From Myxococcales bacterium (GTDB lineage Bacteria > Myxococcota_A > Polyangia > Palsa-1104), in the NCBI GenBank assembly GCA_023248835.1, contig JAHFDU010000012.1:1-23340 (forward strand): 23,340 nucleotides of DNA, in the 5' to 3' direction. Positions 14,645 through 23,307 of the stretch are shown piece after piece; the stretch's first letter is position 1; each line of letters starts with the position of its first letter. The notes under the pieces were generated by a model. The model saw nothing but the letters and a program-made list of their open reading frames with translations, ran no database searches and was not told the origin of the DNA. The position numbers were made by a program, and so were the translations under genes.

Positions 14645-15685
14645 TCACTGCCAAATCGTCGCTGACGCGGAGGCGATGAAATGGCGAGCGCGAGCAGCAG
14701 TAGGCAGGCCAGCGCCGAGCCGCAGAGAACGGGACGGCTCGGCAATTTCGCCGGCGAGGGTTTGCACCGCTAGCGTGCGCTGTTCGTCGACATGCTTCCG
14801 GGCTCGATTGGAGATTCGACTGCGCGCCCAACCGTCGATCGCCCAGGCCAGATCTGCATGACGGGTTTCGTCCTTGGCGATGCCGGCAAAGGCTCGACAC
14901 ACCGCCGGCGGTTGCGCGGCACGTGCCTGCCAGGTGGCGACCAGCGCAGAAAAAGTCTCGCGCACGCAACCTTCAACCGCGTTTTCGATCGCCAATTCCT
15001 CGAGCGAGCGTGGTGGAATCGGTCTGACGCAGACCTGGGGCACGACGCCGCCGTGGTGGCGAGCCAGAGCAGCGAGAGTGCGAGCGTGACGCACTTCATC
15101 CCGCCCGGCCCGCTTAGCCGCGCGAACCAAATGTTGCGGCGCTCGATGGCGAGAAAGTTCGGCCGCTAACTGGGAGAAAGCATCGACCGACGCCGCCTCC
15201 AAGTGAGCAGTGGCGGCGAAGTAATTTCCGACTGCACAACGGCCCTTCACCTGAGCGGCTTCTAGCCCGCCAGGCTTGCGCCCGGCGGTGCCACACGGAT
15301 GGACACAGTAGAGCACCTCGGCGCCAGCATCAGTAAGCCCCGGCCCGCAGCAAAAGTAATAGCTAGGCGGGCAGTAATCGTTACACGGACCGTAAAAATA
15401 GCAGTGGTAGCCGGCGTCGATATCGGTGCCGGCGTCGCCGATTCCTTCCGGCGGAAAAGGGACTTCCCCGGGCGGAAAAAGCTGTTCGCACGGGTCGTCC
15501 AGAAAGCCTCCGTCGAACTCCATGGCGGCATCCACCCCGCCGTCGTCTTCGCCACCGTCTGACGATGACGCCTCGACAGCGAGATCGACCGGCGTCACGC
15601 CTGCCGATGGAGAACAGGCGCTGGCCAGCGGTAAAGAGGCCAAAATCGCCCGCTCGAAAAAAAGCTTAAGAATGTGGCGTGGCAC
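14645..15685 (-). CDS. Lipoprotein with ferritin-like diiron domain
   Basis: The 346-aa protein has a lipobox (LASAC, Cys24) and an acidic Asp/Gly/Ser linker. A Cys/Tyr-rich segment covers residues 93-131 (YHCYFYGPCNDYCPPSYYFC is its core). From about 150 to 305 it forms a ferritin/rubrerythrin-like four-helix bundle. The putative metal ligands come in the expected order: Glu163, Glu197 with His200 in DEVRHA, Glu234, and Glu273 with His276 in DETRHA. An oxidative or metal-storage role at the envelope is plausible. The start is GTG 15685 because a good lipoprotein signal follows; no strong ribosome-binding site is seen. A decayed copy of one helix lies beyond its start on the other strand (15748-15801). 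Confidence 0.82.
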   Translation of the reverse strand: MPRHILKLFFERAILASLPLASACSPSAGVTPVDLAVEASSSDGGEDDGGVDAAMEFDGGFLDDPCEQLFPPGEVPFPPEGIGDAGTDIDAGYHCYFYGPCNDYCPPSYYFCCGPGLTDAGAEVLYCVHPCGTAGRKPGGLEAAQVKGRCAVGNYFAATAHLEAASVDAFSQLAAELSRHRAPQHLVRAAKRAGRDEVRHARTLAALARHHGGVVPQVCVRPIPPRSLEELAIENAVEGCVRETFSALVATWQARAAQPPAVCRAFAGIAKDETRHADLAWAIDGWARSRISNRARKHVDEQRTLAVQTLAGEIAEPSRSLRLGAGLPTAARARHFIASASATIWQ

Positions 15686-15747
15686 CCGCGGAGCCTAGCT
15701 CGTTACCTCCAGGCTGTCGCGCAGGGTTGCGAGCCGGCTGCGATGCC

Positions 15748-15801
15748 GCGCTTGAGGAAATCGTGGTTGAAAATGTGGTAGAAGGCTGCTTGGGGAAGAC
15801 T
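15748..15801 (+). pseudogene. Remnant of a ferritin-like domain, inverted relative to the intact gene
   Basis: Translated on the plus strand, these 18 codons read ALEEIVVENVVEGCLGKT. The intact neighbour has SLEELAIENAVEGCVRET at residues 227-244, giving 10 of 18 identical residues including the metal-ligand helix ENxVEGC. The DNA also aligns. Nothing before or after resembles the rest of the domain, so this is a short relic of a second, oppositely oriented ferritin-like gene. It lies in the 260-base gap between divergent genes. Confidence 0.5.
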
Positions 15802-15891
15802 TCAGGGCTGCGAGCGTTCAGTACATACCGCCCAAAACCCGATCGCGCAAACAACGATGAGACCGATCGCCAAAATGAAAACCGCGCTCAT
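15802..15891 (-). CDS. Possible 29-aa single-pass membrane microprotein
   Basis: The minus strand encodes MSAVFILAIGLIVVCAIGFW followed by AVCTERSQP and a stop: one clear hydrophobic helix of about 20 residues and a short polar tail. Only an A-rich stretch (AAAAGAAAA), not a real Shine-Dalgarno sequence, precedes the ATG. It starts 55 bases from the divergent FAD gene. It may be a real small membrane protein or chance; nothing else supports it. Confidence 0.22.
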   Translation of the reverse strand: MSAVFILAIGLIVVCAIGFWAVCTERSQP

Positions 15892-15945
15892 TTTTCTTTT
15901 GCCGCTTTATCGATATGGCAATGCCGGGTGACGGCCCAGTTTCCC

Positions 15946-17397
15946 ATGACTAGTCCGCGCATCGTCGTGCTCGGAGGCGGAGCTTGTGGAATGACCGCTG
16001 CCCTCACGCTCGCTCGCGTCGGTGCGGAGGTAACGGTGCTTGAGCGCGAGCAGCGAGTCGGCGGACTTTGCGGCACGCAGGAGCGACGTGGCTTTCGCTT
16101 TGATCTGGGCGGCCATCGTTTCATTTCTCGCAGTGGCGAACTGCAGTCGATGATACGCGACCTGCTTGGGGAAGATCTGCTTCTGCGTACTCGTTCGAGC
16201 GTGGTTCTAAATGGCGGCAAACAAGTTCGCTACCCGCTCGAGCTCGACGACGTCGCTCGGAAAGTAGAACTGTCGCGCGGTGCACGGGTTGTTGCGAGCT
16301 ATTTGAAAGAGCAAGTTCGGCAGCGGGTACTCCCCGAGTCAGAGAATTCGTTTGAAGAATGGGTGACTCACCGTTTCGGGCGCGAACTGTATGCAACATT
16401 CTTTGGTCCCTACACCGAAAAGCTGTGGGGCATACCACCCTCTCAAATCTCCGCCGATTGGGCCTCCCAACGTATTTCGCTGCTGTCGCTCTCCGATGTT
16501 CTGTTGCGACTGGTAGGCCTTCGACGTGGCGGATCTCGTTCCTGTGCTCGTCGCTATCTTTATCCCCGGCTCGGCATCGGACAGATCTTCGAGCGTATGG
16601 CCGAGGAGATGGTGTCGCATGGCGGAAACCTTAACATCGGAGCGCGCGTGACCGGGCTCGACGTGCATCGCTGCCGAGTGAGAAGCGTGCGCTATCAGCA
16701 AGGCGAGAGGGAAATGGAGATCGCTTGCGACGCGGTGGTTTCGACGATGGCGCTTCCTCAAGTGGTCCGGATGATCGGCGGGCGCACGCTGCCAGCACCG
16801 CTCGAGCGCTCAGCGCGCGAACTTCGTTTTCGCGGCATTCGTCTGTGCAACGTTTTGCTCGATCTACCGGAGGTATCTCCGCACACCTGGATGTACGTCT
16901 CCGATCCTCGTTATCTCATGACCCGCATCCAAGAACCGCGGCAGCGAAGTCCCTTTGCCGCACCTCCTCACCAAACCTCGCTGATGCTCGAGATTCCGTG
17001 CGATGTTGGCGACGCGGTGTGGAGTGCGCCCGAGCAGGCAATTTATGATCGCTGCATGGACGATCTTTCTCAGCTGGGTTTCTCCGGTCTGCGCGATGCC
17101 ACCCTCGAGCATTTTTCCAGTTTCGTCGAGGAGGGATATCCGATTTATCATCTCGACTATCAACGCGATCGCACACGTCTGCTCGGTTTTGTCGGCGACA
17201 CCAAAAACCTGATCACGTGTGGTCGTCAGGGTGCGTTCCGTTATGTGTTCATGGACACCGCGATGGAAATGGGCATCGCAGCGGCAAACGCGCTGCTCGA
17301 GCGAAATGGCCACACCGATAGCGCCCACAACCGTTTGTCGATCGCCGAGCTTCGGAGCGAGCGCGGGCTGGTCGAGACCCATGCTCTCACTGCGTAA
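15946..17397 (+). CDS. FAD-dependent amino-oxidase/UDP-galactopyranose mutase-like protein
   Basis: The 483-aa flavoprotein opens with the dinucleotide-binding motif VVLGGGACGMTAALTLA (glycines 10, 12, 15) ending in Glu33, then GGLCGT and FRFDLGGHRF. The central part ENSFEEWVTHRFGRELYATF then FGPYTEKLWG, and SADWASQRISLLSL, is typical of the protoporphyrinogen-oxidase/UGM-like branch often linked to polysaccharide genes. The C-terminal FAD contact is near GRQGAFRYVFMDTAMEMG. The frame is open for 89 codons upstream, but ATG 15946 is placed directly before the Rossmann strand. It is the first gene of the rightward operon and likely modifies a sugar or lipid precursor; the exact reaction is unknown. 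Confidence 0.85.
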   Translation: MTSPRIVVLGGGACGMTAALTLARVGAEVTVLEREQRVGGLCGTQERRGFRFDLGGHRFISRSGELQSMIRDLLGEDLLLRTRSSVVLNGGKQVRYPLELDDVARKVELSRGARVVASYLKEQVRQRVLPESENSFEEWVTHRFGRELYATFFGPYTEKLWGIPPSQISADWASQRISLLSLSDVLLRLVGLRRGGSRSCARRYLYPRLGIGQIFERMAEEMVSHGGNLNIGARVTGLDVHRCRVRSVRYQQGEREMEIACDAVVSTMALPQVVRMIGGRTLPAPLERSARELRFRGIRLCNVLLDLPEVSPHTWMYVSDPRYLMTRIQEPRQRSPFAAPPHQTSLMLEIPCDVGDAVWSAPEQAIYDRCMDDLSQLGFSGLRDATLEHFSSFVEEGYPIYHLDYQRDRTRLLGFVGDTKNLITCGRQGAFRYVFMDTAMEMGIAAANALLERNGHTDSAHNRLSIAELRSERGLVETHALTA

Positions 17398-17416
17398 TCT
17401 TTGGCAAGGAGGTACC

Positions 17417-19783
17417 ATGCGTCGGACTTCTTTTCTGGTGCTGATTGTCCTGGGACTCTCTTGCCAAGACAGTCCTCCGCTTCCCAAAGGCGCGGCAACG
17501 CCAAAAACATTTTTTACCTCGAAGACGATGGACACGCGCTTCTACGTGGCCGACCATTTTCTGGCATCGATCGAGATGCAGGTTTCCGGCGAACCATTCG
17601 CGGAGCTGCTCGGACGCGATCTGGCGGGTTACGATCGCTTTAGCACCACGCCTGACTTGTACATCGACCCTTCGTCGGGCCAGAACACCGTCGATCCGAT
17701 GAGCTATTCGATGGCGATCGAGTCCTACGAATATTCCAAGCAGCCAATGAACAATACGTCCTTCGAATCGGGCGCTGGCCTGTCGCTACAGTTCGGCCCG
17801 GTGCTCAATCCTGCCGGCGTCACCGGCGACGCCGCATTCGTACTGCTGCGCGATCGACTGCAGCATTTTGCCGATACCAGCCACACCGGTGGCGCACTGG
17901 CGTGTCCGATGGGCCAGATAAACTGTCCGATGCCGCTGCCAACCAACTGGGTGGTCTCCCCCGCTCCGGCGGCCAACCCGTATAACTATTATGGTTGGCC
18001 TGGCTACTGGCCGGTATTCGCCGAGTTCAAATCGTTTGCGCCCGACATCGCACCGTCGGGCGGCGCCACCCGCAGTTGCAGTTTTCTCGGTGGCTACGCC
18101 GCCAAAGCAGCGGGCGTGCAAGCGGTGGGCGATTACGAATGTGGCTACAACTCGCTCAATCTGATCGATCGCACAGCCCAGGTCGAGAAAGTGATTTCAC
18201 CGGCAGCGATGGGTTTCGCTCTGTGGAAACAAGGTCTGTGGACCATCAACTATTGGCAGACCGTTCATGACCTCGCGGGCAATGGCATCACCCAAGTTGC
18301 CGACGCCGACATCGCGCAGGTAGGTACGCCCGGCAATACCGTCGTCGGCCAATATCCCGATCCGAGCGACGCGAGCGGCAAAGCGATGTTGATGGGCATG
18401 CCCGGCGTTTACCTCGGAGACATTCCCGTCGAGGGCTGGCAAGGCCTCACCATGATCGACGAGATGAACAACAAAGCAGCTTTCGTTCTGCAGAAAACAA
18501 TGACCACCGATGGTTCACAAGTCGGCGGCTTCGCGTCGACAGCCGACGCCATCCGCTATGATTACGCAGCGCCGCTGCGCTGGTGGCCGGCGGAAATTGC
18601 GGTCACTGAAACCGGCGATCCTCCACCCTCGGGTTTTGCTTGGAAGTCATTTCCTAAGCCCACCGAGTTCACCATCACGACGGCAAAAAGTCGTCTACGC
18701 GATCTCACCGCCCTGGCTGGTGGCTTTGCCGAATTTTTCGCGCTCACCGATTTCAACAACCAGGATGTCGGCGGACAAGTAAGTTCGCGGGCGACCTTTG
18801 ACGGCGATCCATTTCCCGCGGACAACCAACTTCCCGACGGCGAAGAGACGCCGCACGACCGCGCCCTGGCGGCGATCAAAGTCGCTGCCGTCAACATGGA
18901 TCGTCTGCACTTTGACGCCACCAACAAAGTGATGGTCGACGAAGTAACGATCTCGAGCGGCAACGTCCAGCGCGGGTCGCTGGTCACCACCGTCGATGCA
19001 AGTTATTCGATCGTCGGCCTGCGTACCGCGTTACGATCGATCTCTTCGACGCTCACTCTATATTCCAATGATACGCCCGACGTACTCGGAGGCCCGACTG
19101 CACTCGATGCGGCGCCGCTGCATGGAACTTCGACCGCACTGCCGGTGCGGATGGCGGAGCTCATTCGTGCCCAGGCCGACTTCATCGTTGCCAAGTTGGT
19201 TACTCAGGACGGCTCGGTCGCCAACGCCTATGATCTCTCGACCGGCAAAGCAGATTCGTCGCCGACGCTGTTGCAATCGGAGGCGAGTGCAATCCGCGGC
19301 CTGCTCGATGCCTATCTTGCAACCAGCGACGAGAAATACCGTCAATCCGCAGTGCGCATCTATAGCGATCTCGACAAGCGCTTCTGGATGAAAGACCTGC
19401 GCGCGTTTCGTACCACCGCGCAAGTCAGTGACACGCTGACCTATACCCCGTTAGCATTCGGCACCATTCAGGGCGCGCTCAGACAATATTGGAAGTTGGT
19501 CGGCAGCCAGCCCGGCAATGAACGGACTGCGTCCGAACTTTTGGAACGGGTGCAGCGCACCAACAAGCTCGTCGCCAATGGCTGGGACGACGCGAATGCG
19601 GACAACATCGTGCAGTTTCCCGACGAATGTACCGGTGCCGGGCTGCAAATGGCCGAGCGCGCGCTGACCGGTGAGCTGTCGCATCCCGATGAAACCGACC
19701 GCGACCACGACTGTGTGCCCGAAATCTCGAGTGCAAAGTTGCCCTCGGCGCTGGCTGCGCAAGTGGTGTTTACTCGACGATGA
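17417..19783 (+). CDS. Large lipoprotein with alpha/alpha-toroid-like C-terminal region
   Basis: The 788-aa protein starts at ATG 17417, four bases after a strong AAGGAGG site, and has a lipobox (LGLSC, Cys16). The front half holds Tyr/Pro/Trp-rich segments such as YNYYGWPGYWPVFAEFKSF and PLRWWPAEIAV. Residues about 570-720 are a series of helices with QSEASAIRGLLDAYLATSDE and YRQSAVRIYSDLDKRFWM, a pattern common in (alpha/alpha)-toroid enzymes such as glycosidases and sugar epimerases. I do not recognise a full family or a catalytic residue. The stop overlaps the next start by four bases (ATGA), and the gene sits 19 bases after the flavoprotein, so it belongs to this operon. A cell-surface glycan-related role is a guess. 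Confidence 0.8.
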   Translation: MRRTSFLVLIVLGLSCQDSPPLPKGAATPKTFFTSKTMDTRFYVADHFLASIEMQVSGEPFAELLGRDLAGYDRFSTTPDLYIDPSSGQNTVDPMSYSMAIESYEYSKQPMNNTSFESGAGLSLQFGPVLNPAGVTGDAAFVLLRDRLQHFADTSHTGGALACPMGQINCPMPLPTNWVVSPAPAANPYNYYGWPGYWPVFAEFKSFAPDIAPSGGATRSCSFLGGYAAKAAGVQAVGDYECGYNSLNLIDRTAQVEKVISPAAMGFALWKQGLWTINYWQTVHDLAGNGITQVADADIAQVGTPGNTVVGQYPDPSDASGKAMLMGMPGVYLGDIPVEGWQGLTMIDEMNNKAAFVLQKTMTTDGSQVGGFASTADAIRYDYAAPLRWWPAEIAVTETGDPPPSGFAWKSFPKPTEFTITTAKSRLRDLTALAGGFAEFFALTDFNNQDVGGQVSSRATFDGDPFPADNQLPDGEETPHDRALAAIKVAAVNMDRLHFDATNKVMVDEVTISSGNVQRGSLVTTVDASYSIVGLRTALRSISSTLTLYSNDTPDVLGGPTALDAAPLHGTSTALPVRMAELIRAQADFIVAKLVTQDGSVANAYDLSTGKADSSPTLLQSEASAIRGLLDAYLATSDEKYRQSAVRIYSDLDKRFWMKDLRAFRTTAQVSDTLTYTPLAFGTIQGALRQYWKLVGSQPGNERTASELLERVQRTNKLVANGWDDANADNIVQFPDECTGAGLQMAERALTGELSHPDETDRDHDCVPEISSAKLPSALAAQVVFTRR

Positions 19784-21168
19784 AACTTGCGCGCAGCACA
19801 TTTCTCGTCGCTGCCGCGGCTCTGTTGATCGGTTTGAGCCGTTACGGTTTTCGTGCCCGCGTGCCGGACGATTACGATTCGATCGGCTTTGTGCTGGCGC
19901 TCGATGACTTTGACCTGGCGCGTTTTCAACCGCACTTCCCCGGCTACCCGATCTACGTTGCACTTGGACGACTGGCTCATTTCTTTTTGCGATCGCCGCT
20001 CGATGCAGCAACTGCGGTCTCGGCCGCAGCTTCGGCAGCGACGGCGTTTGGAGTTTGGCGAATCACATCTCGGATTGCGTCTAGGGGGGCGGCGTGGTGC
20101 GCAATTGCGCTCTACGCTGGCGCTGCTTTGCCATGGATCGTCGGCGGCGCTGCCCTTAGCGATGGAACGGCCGCGGCGCTGGCGACGCTTTCGTTCGCGG
20201 CTCTACTCGAGGAGCGACCTATCCTCAGCGGCGTCTTGCTCTCCTTGATGCTGGGAACCCGTGCTTCTTACTTTCCTCTCGCGTTCTCATGGGTGGCGAT
20301 TCTTTTCATCTTTCAAAGAAGGAGCCTTCTTCGCGCATTGGTCTCGAGTCTACTTGGCACGATCGCTTGGATGGTCCCGTTTGTGATGATGGTTCGGCCG
20401 CAAAAACTGCTCGAGCTCGGCCGCATACATTTGCACGGACATTTTTCAGATTGGGGCGGCTCGGTCACCACTCGCCCCGATCTTCGACTGCGGGCGTTCA
20501 GTTTTGCACGCGACCTTTTCTACGATGGAATTGCGCCACGCACCTGGGCACTGGCGTTGCTTACAGTGATTGCGCTGATCGCATGGCGCACGCGCTTGCC
20601 ACAATCCCGACCTCTTATCGTTGTCGTTGCCGTTGCCATCGCGCTACCGTATGTCTTGTGGGCATTGCTCGGTCAAAACATCGTCGAGCAGCCGCGGCAT
20701 CTGCTGCCGCTCGTGATCGCGCTGCTAATAGCACTCGGCTGCCTGCTCGGCGATCAGGTGTGGCTCGCAATCTCCGCCATCGCGGTGGTGTTGGCGGCCT
20801 CTTTCCCCCTGGCGCGCGCACACGCCATCACAATGCCGGCTGCGGCCCAAGCGGCTGCGTATGTAGAAAACAATTATCCATCGAAGACCGTCGCCGTTTT
20901 TGGTGGCAGCGCGATTCGGCTTTTTCGTTTTCTCACTCCCTCGGTGGTGACGCTTGAGCGTACATGGCTTTCGGAAGTCGATGTCGATCTCGAGCGGCTC
21001 GACGTTTTGCCGCCGCACATCCTCGTCACCTCGGAAGTAGCGATCGACGCCCGCCGCGCGCCCCGTTTGAAGAAGGGACCGCTCTTTTGTCGCGACGCAA
21101 GGCTTGATCGAAGACAGCCCTGTCTTCAGCTTTTCGAATATTCTTTGGCACAGGGAAGTGCTCGGTGA
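19780..21168 (+). CDS. GT-C-like polytopic membrane glycosyltransferase
   Basis: The 462-aa protein has about ten hydrophobic segments between residues 5 and 350 and a soluble C-terminal part of about 100 residues. After the first membrane helix comes VPDDYDSIGFVLALDDFDLA with Asp30, Asp31 and Asp33. This acidic first loop is the catalytic feature of GT-C enzymes of the PMT/ArnT/PIG-M type, which use polyprenyl-phosphate sugars. HFPGYPIYVALGRLAHFF then follows, also typical of such proteins. It would transfer a sugar on the periplasmic face. It is translationally coupled to both neighbours (ATGA before, GTGA after). The GT-C assignment rests on topology and this loop, not on a full domain match. 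Confidence 0.7.
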   Translation: MKLARSTFLVAAAALLIGLSRYGFRARVPDDYDSIGFVLALDDFDLARFQPHFPGYPIYVALGRLAHFFLRSPLDAATAVSAAASAATAFGVWRITSRIASRGAAWCAIALYAGAALPWIVGGAALSDGTAAALATLSFAALLEERPILSGVLLSLMLGTRASYFPLAFSWVAILFIFQRRSLLRALVSSLLGTIAWMVPFVMMVRPQKLLELGRIHLHGHFSDWGGSVTTRPDLRLRAFSFARDLFYDGIAPRTWALALLTVIALIAWRTRLPQSRPLIVVVAVAIALPYVLWALLGQNIVEQPRHLLPLVIALLIALGCLLGDQVWLAISAIAVVLAASFPLARAHAITMPAAAQAAAYVENNYPSKTVAVFGGSAIRLFRFLTPSVVTLERTWLSEVDVDLERLDVLPPHILVTSEVAIDARRAPRLKKGPLFCRDARLDRRQPCLQLFEYSLAQGSAR

Positions 21169-23108
21169 ACAGTGCGTCGATCGTTCTCTTACTCATGGTC
21201 GCTGGCTGTGGCTCCACCTCAGGCACAGCGCCAACTGTGTCTTCCACCATCGCGCTCACCTCCGATGACCGCGCACTCTGGGTGGTGTCACCGGACGCCG
21301 ATTCGGTGTCGGTGATCGATCCGAAGTCGCGATCGCTCATCGCCGAGGTGTTACTCGCCAATGCGCCTCCTGCCGTCGATGCGCAGACCGAGCGATATGA
21401 GCCGAGTGTCAAGCCGCGTGCGCTGGCGATTTTGCGCGGCGACAAGAAGATCTACATCGCCGGACAAACTGCCAACAAAGTTTTTGTCGTCGATGCTGTT
21501 CAACACTCGGTCCTGACTTCGATTTCGGTCGGCGCTGCACCAACGGGAATCGTCGCAGCGCCCGACGGCAGCGCGGTCTATGTCGTGAATCATGAATCGG
21601 CGACGATTTCGAAAATTGATCCTCGCAGCGATCAAGTCGTCGGAACGTTGCCGGTGACCGAGCATCCGTGGAGCGCATCGATCTCTGCCGACGGCAAGTC
21701 TCTGTACGTCACACAATTTCTGCTTCGTCCCGGAGTCACCGTCGTCGACACCAACAGCTTCTCGGTGAGAAACACCCTTGAGCTGGCCGCCGAGGTACCC
21801 GATGCGGAAAGTGGAAAACTGGTACCAAACGGCGTGGCGCGTGGCGTCTACGCCGCGGTGCCGCGCCCTGGGACGAGCGGCGGAGAGGTCTGGCTACCCC
21901 ATCTACTACTGGCGATCAAAACCGCGGAACCCGATCTCGATTTTGAATCGACAGTGTTTCCGACGATCTCGACACTGGCTGCCAACGGCAAGGCAGAGAG
22001 CAAGCGACTGCTGTTCAAACCACTGATGGTTCCCGGTGCCCGCGGATCGTTCGGCGATTCGATGTCGGGGCCGCGCGCCATCGCCTTTACTCCCGACGGT
22101 AAATTTGCACTACTTGCCAATTCTGGCAGCGAAGATGTCATGGTGTTCGACGGCGACACCGGCAACAAGGTGACGCTGGTGCGGCCGCTGCCGGCGACGT
22201 TTCTCGAAGGCATCGTTGTCGATCATGCCGGTCGGAAAGCCTACGTGGATGGACGCAGTACCCACAACGTTGTCGTTCTTACTATCAATCCCAAAGACCA
22301 AGTGGCGCCGGTTCTCGTCGATGGCGATCCAATTGAGCGTCTGGTTTCCGATCCGATGCCAGCCCACCTTCGACTCGGGCAGCGGCTTTTCTATACCGCC
22401 AATTCGGCAGCGTTTCCGATCACCAAAAACTTTTGGGTCTCCTGTTCGAGCTGCCATCTCGAAGGCGGAACCGATGCCGTCACCTGGCTCTTTAAGGCCG
22501 GCCCACGCGATACCCCATCGAACGCCGGCGGCCCCATCAACACCGGTTTTCTGCTCCGGCAAGCGCTGCGCAATAGCGTGGTCGACTATGACCTCACCAT
22601 CAACGTTGAGCAGGGCGGAAACTTTCATCGCGATTCGGTGATGCAGAAGCGCCAGCTCGAAGCGTTGGCGGCTTTCGTCAACTACGCCATCCCGCTGCCA
22701 CAGAATCCGCATCGTGCTTCCGACGGAAACCTCACCGCAGCCGAGCAGCACGGACAGACGATATTCAATGGCCAGTGCTCGAGCTGCCATTCGGGCGAAT
22801 TTTTCGCCGACTCGGGCGTGGGAAATCCGACTCTTGATCCAAACGGCCCGATTGTCCTCCATGACGTCGGCACCTGCGTCAAGGACGCCGCCTTCAACGA
22901 TCAACCCGCTGCAGATGATGTGATTGGCAAGATGCACACGGCGTGCGACTTCGACACCCCAACGTTGCGCGGCATTTTTGCGACCGCTCCCTACTTCCAC
23001 GACGGCAGCGCGGCGACGCTGCTCGATGTCGTCAATCGACTTCCATTTTCCGCCGGGCTGTCCGATCAAGACAAGAGTGACTTGGTCGAATATCTGAAAA
23101 TTCTCTAG
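21165..23108 (+). CDS. Lipoprotein: YVTN beta-propeller fused to di-haem cytochrome c peroxidase/MauG-like domain
   Basis: The 647-aa protein has a lipobox (MVAGC, Cys15). About seven YVTN-type propeller blades cover residues 30-390 (for example PDGSAVYVVNHESATISKID and TPDGKFALLANSGSEDVMVF). A di-haem domain with two CSSCH haem c sites, Cys427-His431 and Cys538-His542, occupies the rest. The layout resembles MauG/cytochrome c peroxidase-like lipoproteins that oxidise a partner protein or cofactor. It should sit in the periplasm or on the outer membrane. Start is GTG 21165, overlapping the previous stop by four bases, so it is the last gene of the operon. The partner is not known; the flavoprotein, lipoprotein and glycosyltransferase just upstream are candidates. 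Confidence 0.9.
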   Translation: MNSASIVLLLMVAGCGSTSGTAPTVSSTIALTSDDRALWVVSPDADSVSVIDPKSRSLIAEVLLANAPPAVDAQTERYEPSVKPRALAILRGDKKIYIAGQTANKVFVVDAVQHSVLTSISVGAAPTGIVAAPDGSAVYVVNHESATISKIDPRSDQVVGTLPVTEHPWSASISADGKSLYVTQFLLRPGVTVVDTNSFSVRNTLELAAEVPDAESGKLVPNGVARGVYAAVPRPGTSGGEVWLPHLLLAIKTAEPDLDFESTVFPTISTLAANGKAESKRLLFKPLMVPGARGSFGDSMSGPRAIAFTPDGKFALLANSGSEDVMVFDGDTGNKVTLVRPLPATFLEGIVVDHAGRKAYVDGRSTHNVVVLTINPKDQVAPVLVDGDPIERLVSDPMPAHLRLGQRLFYTANSAAFPITKNFWVSCSSCHLEGGTDAVTWLFKAGPRDTPSNAGGPINTGFLLRQALRNSVVDYDLTINVEQGGNFHRDSVMQKRQLEALAAFVNYAIPLPQNPHRASDGNLTAAEQHGQTIFNGQCSSCHSGEFFADSGVGNPTLDPNGPIVLHDVGTCVKDAAFNDQPAADDVIGKMHTACDFDTPTLRGIFATAPYFHDGSAATLLDVVNRLPFSAGLSDQDKSDLVEYLKIL

Positions 23109-23140
23109 ATTTGCTTCGTCGTCGCGCGAATGAGCCGAGG

Positions 23141-23166
23141 ATACTCAATACTCAATACCTGACCTG
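23141..23166. repeat. Tandem heptamer ATACTCA plus CTGAC repeat
   Basis: ATACTCA occurs twice in tandem (23141-23147, 23148-23154), and the next unit changes to ATACCTG. Immediately after, ACCTG is repeated at 23157-23161 and 23162-23166. The tract lies in the final gap, 23109-23333, in which I see no convincing gene. Confidence 0.5.
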
Positions 23167-23219
23167 ACCACTTCGGCGCATGACACCAGGGGCGCCCGGA
23201 AGTCGGCGTTGATTCGCAC

Positions 23220-23276
23220 TTCGCGATTCTTACCACCGCCGACAGCCGACAGCTGACAGTGGAGAAAAATCGCGAA
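23220..23276. repeat. Nested inverted repeat with three GCYGACA heptamers in its loop
   Basis: TTCGCGATT (23220-23228) and AATCGCGAA (23268-23276) are perfect 9-bp inverted arms. Between them lie CCAC (23233-23236) and GTGG (23259-23262), and three tandem 7-base units GCCGACA, GCCGACA, GCTGACA (23238-23258). This could fold into a long interrupted hairpin. No coding content is evident. Confidence 0.5.
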
Positions 23277-23307
23277 ATCGCGTTGACCCTCCGTGAATTC
23301 GCTCTTG

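Noticed and set aside
15679..15945. N-terminal extension of the flavoprotein by 89 codons.
   Set aside because: Family proteins begin at the dinucleotide-binding strand. The extension is the ferritin-like relic plus unrelated sequence.
17219..17416. N-terminal extension of the 788-aa lipoprotein.
   Set aside because: It lies inside the flavoprotein gene in another frame. A strong ribosome-binding site and lipoprotein signal mark ATG 17417.
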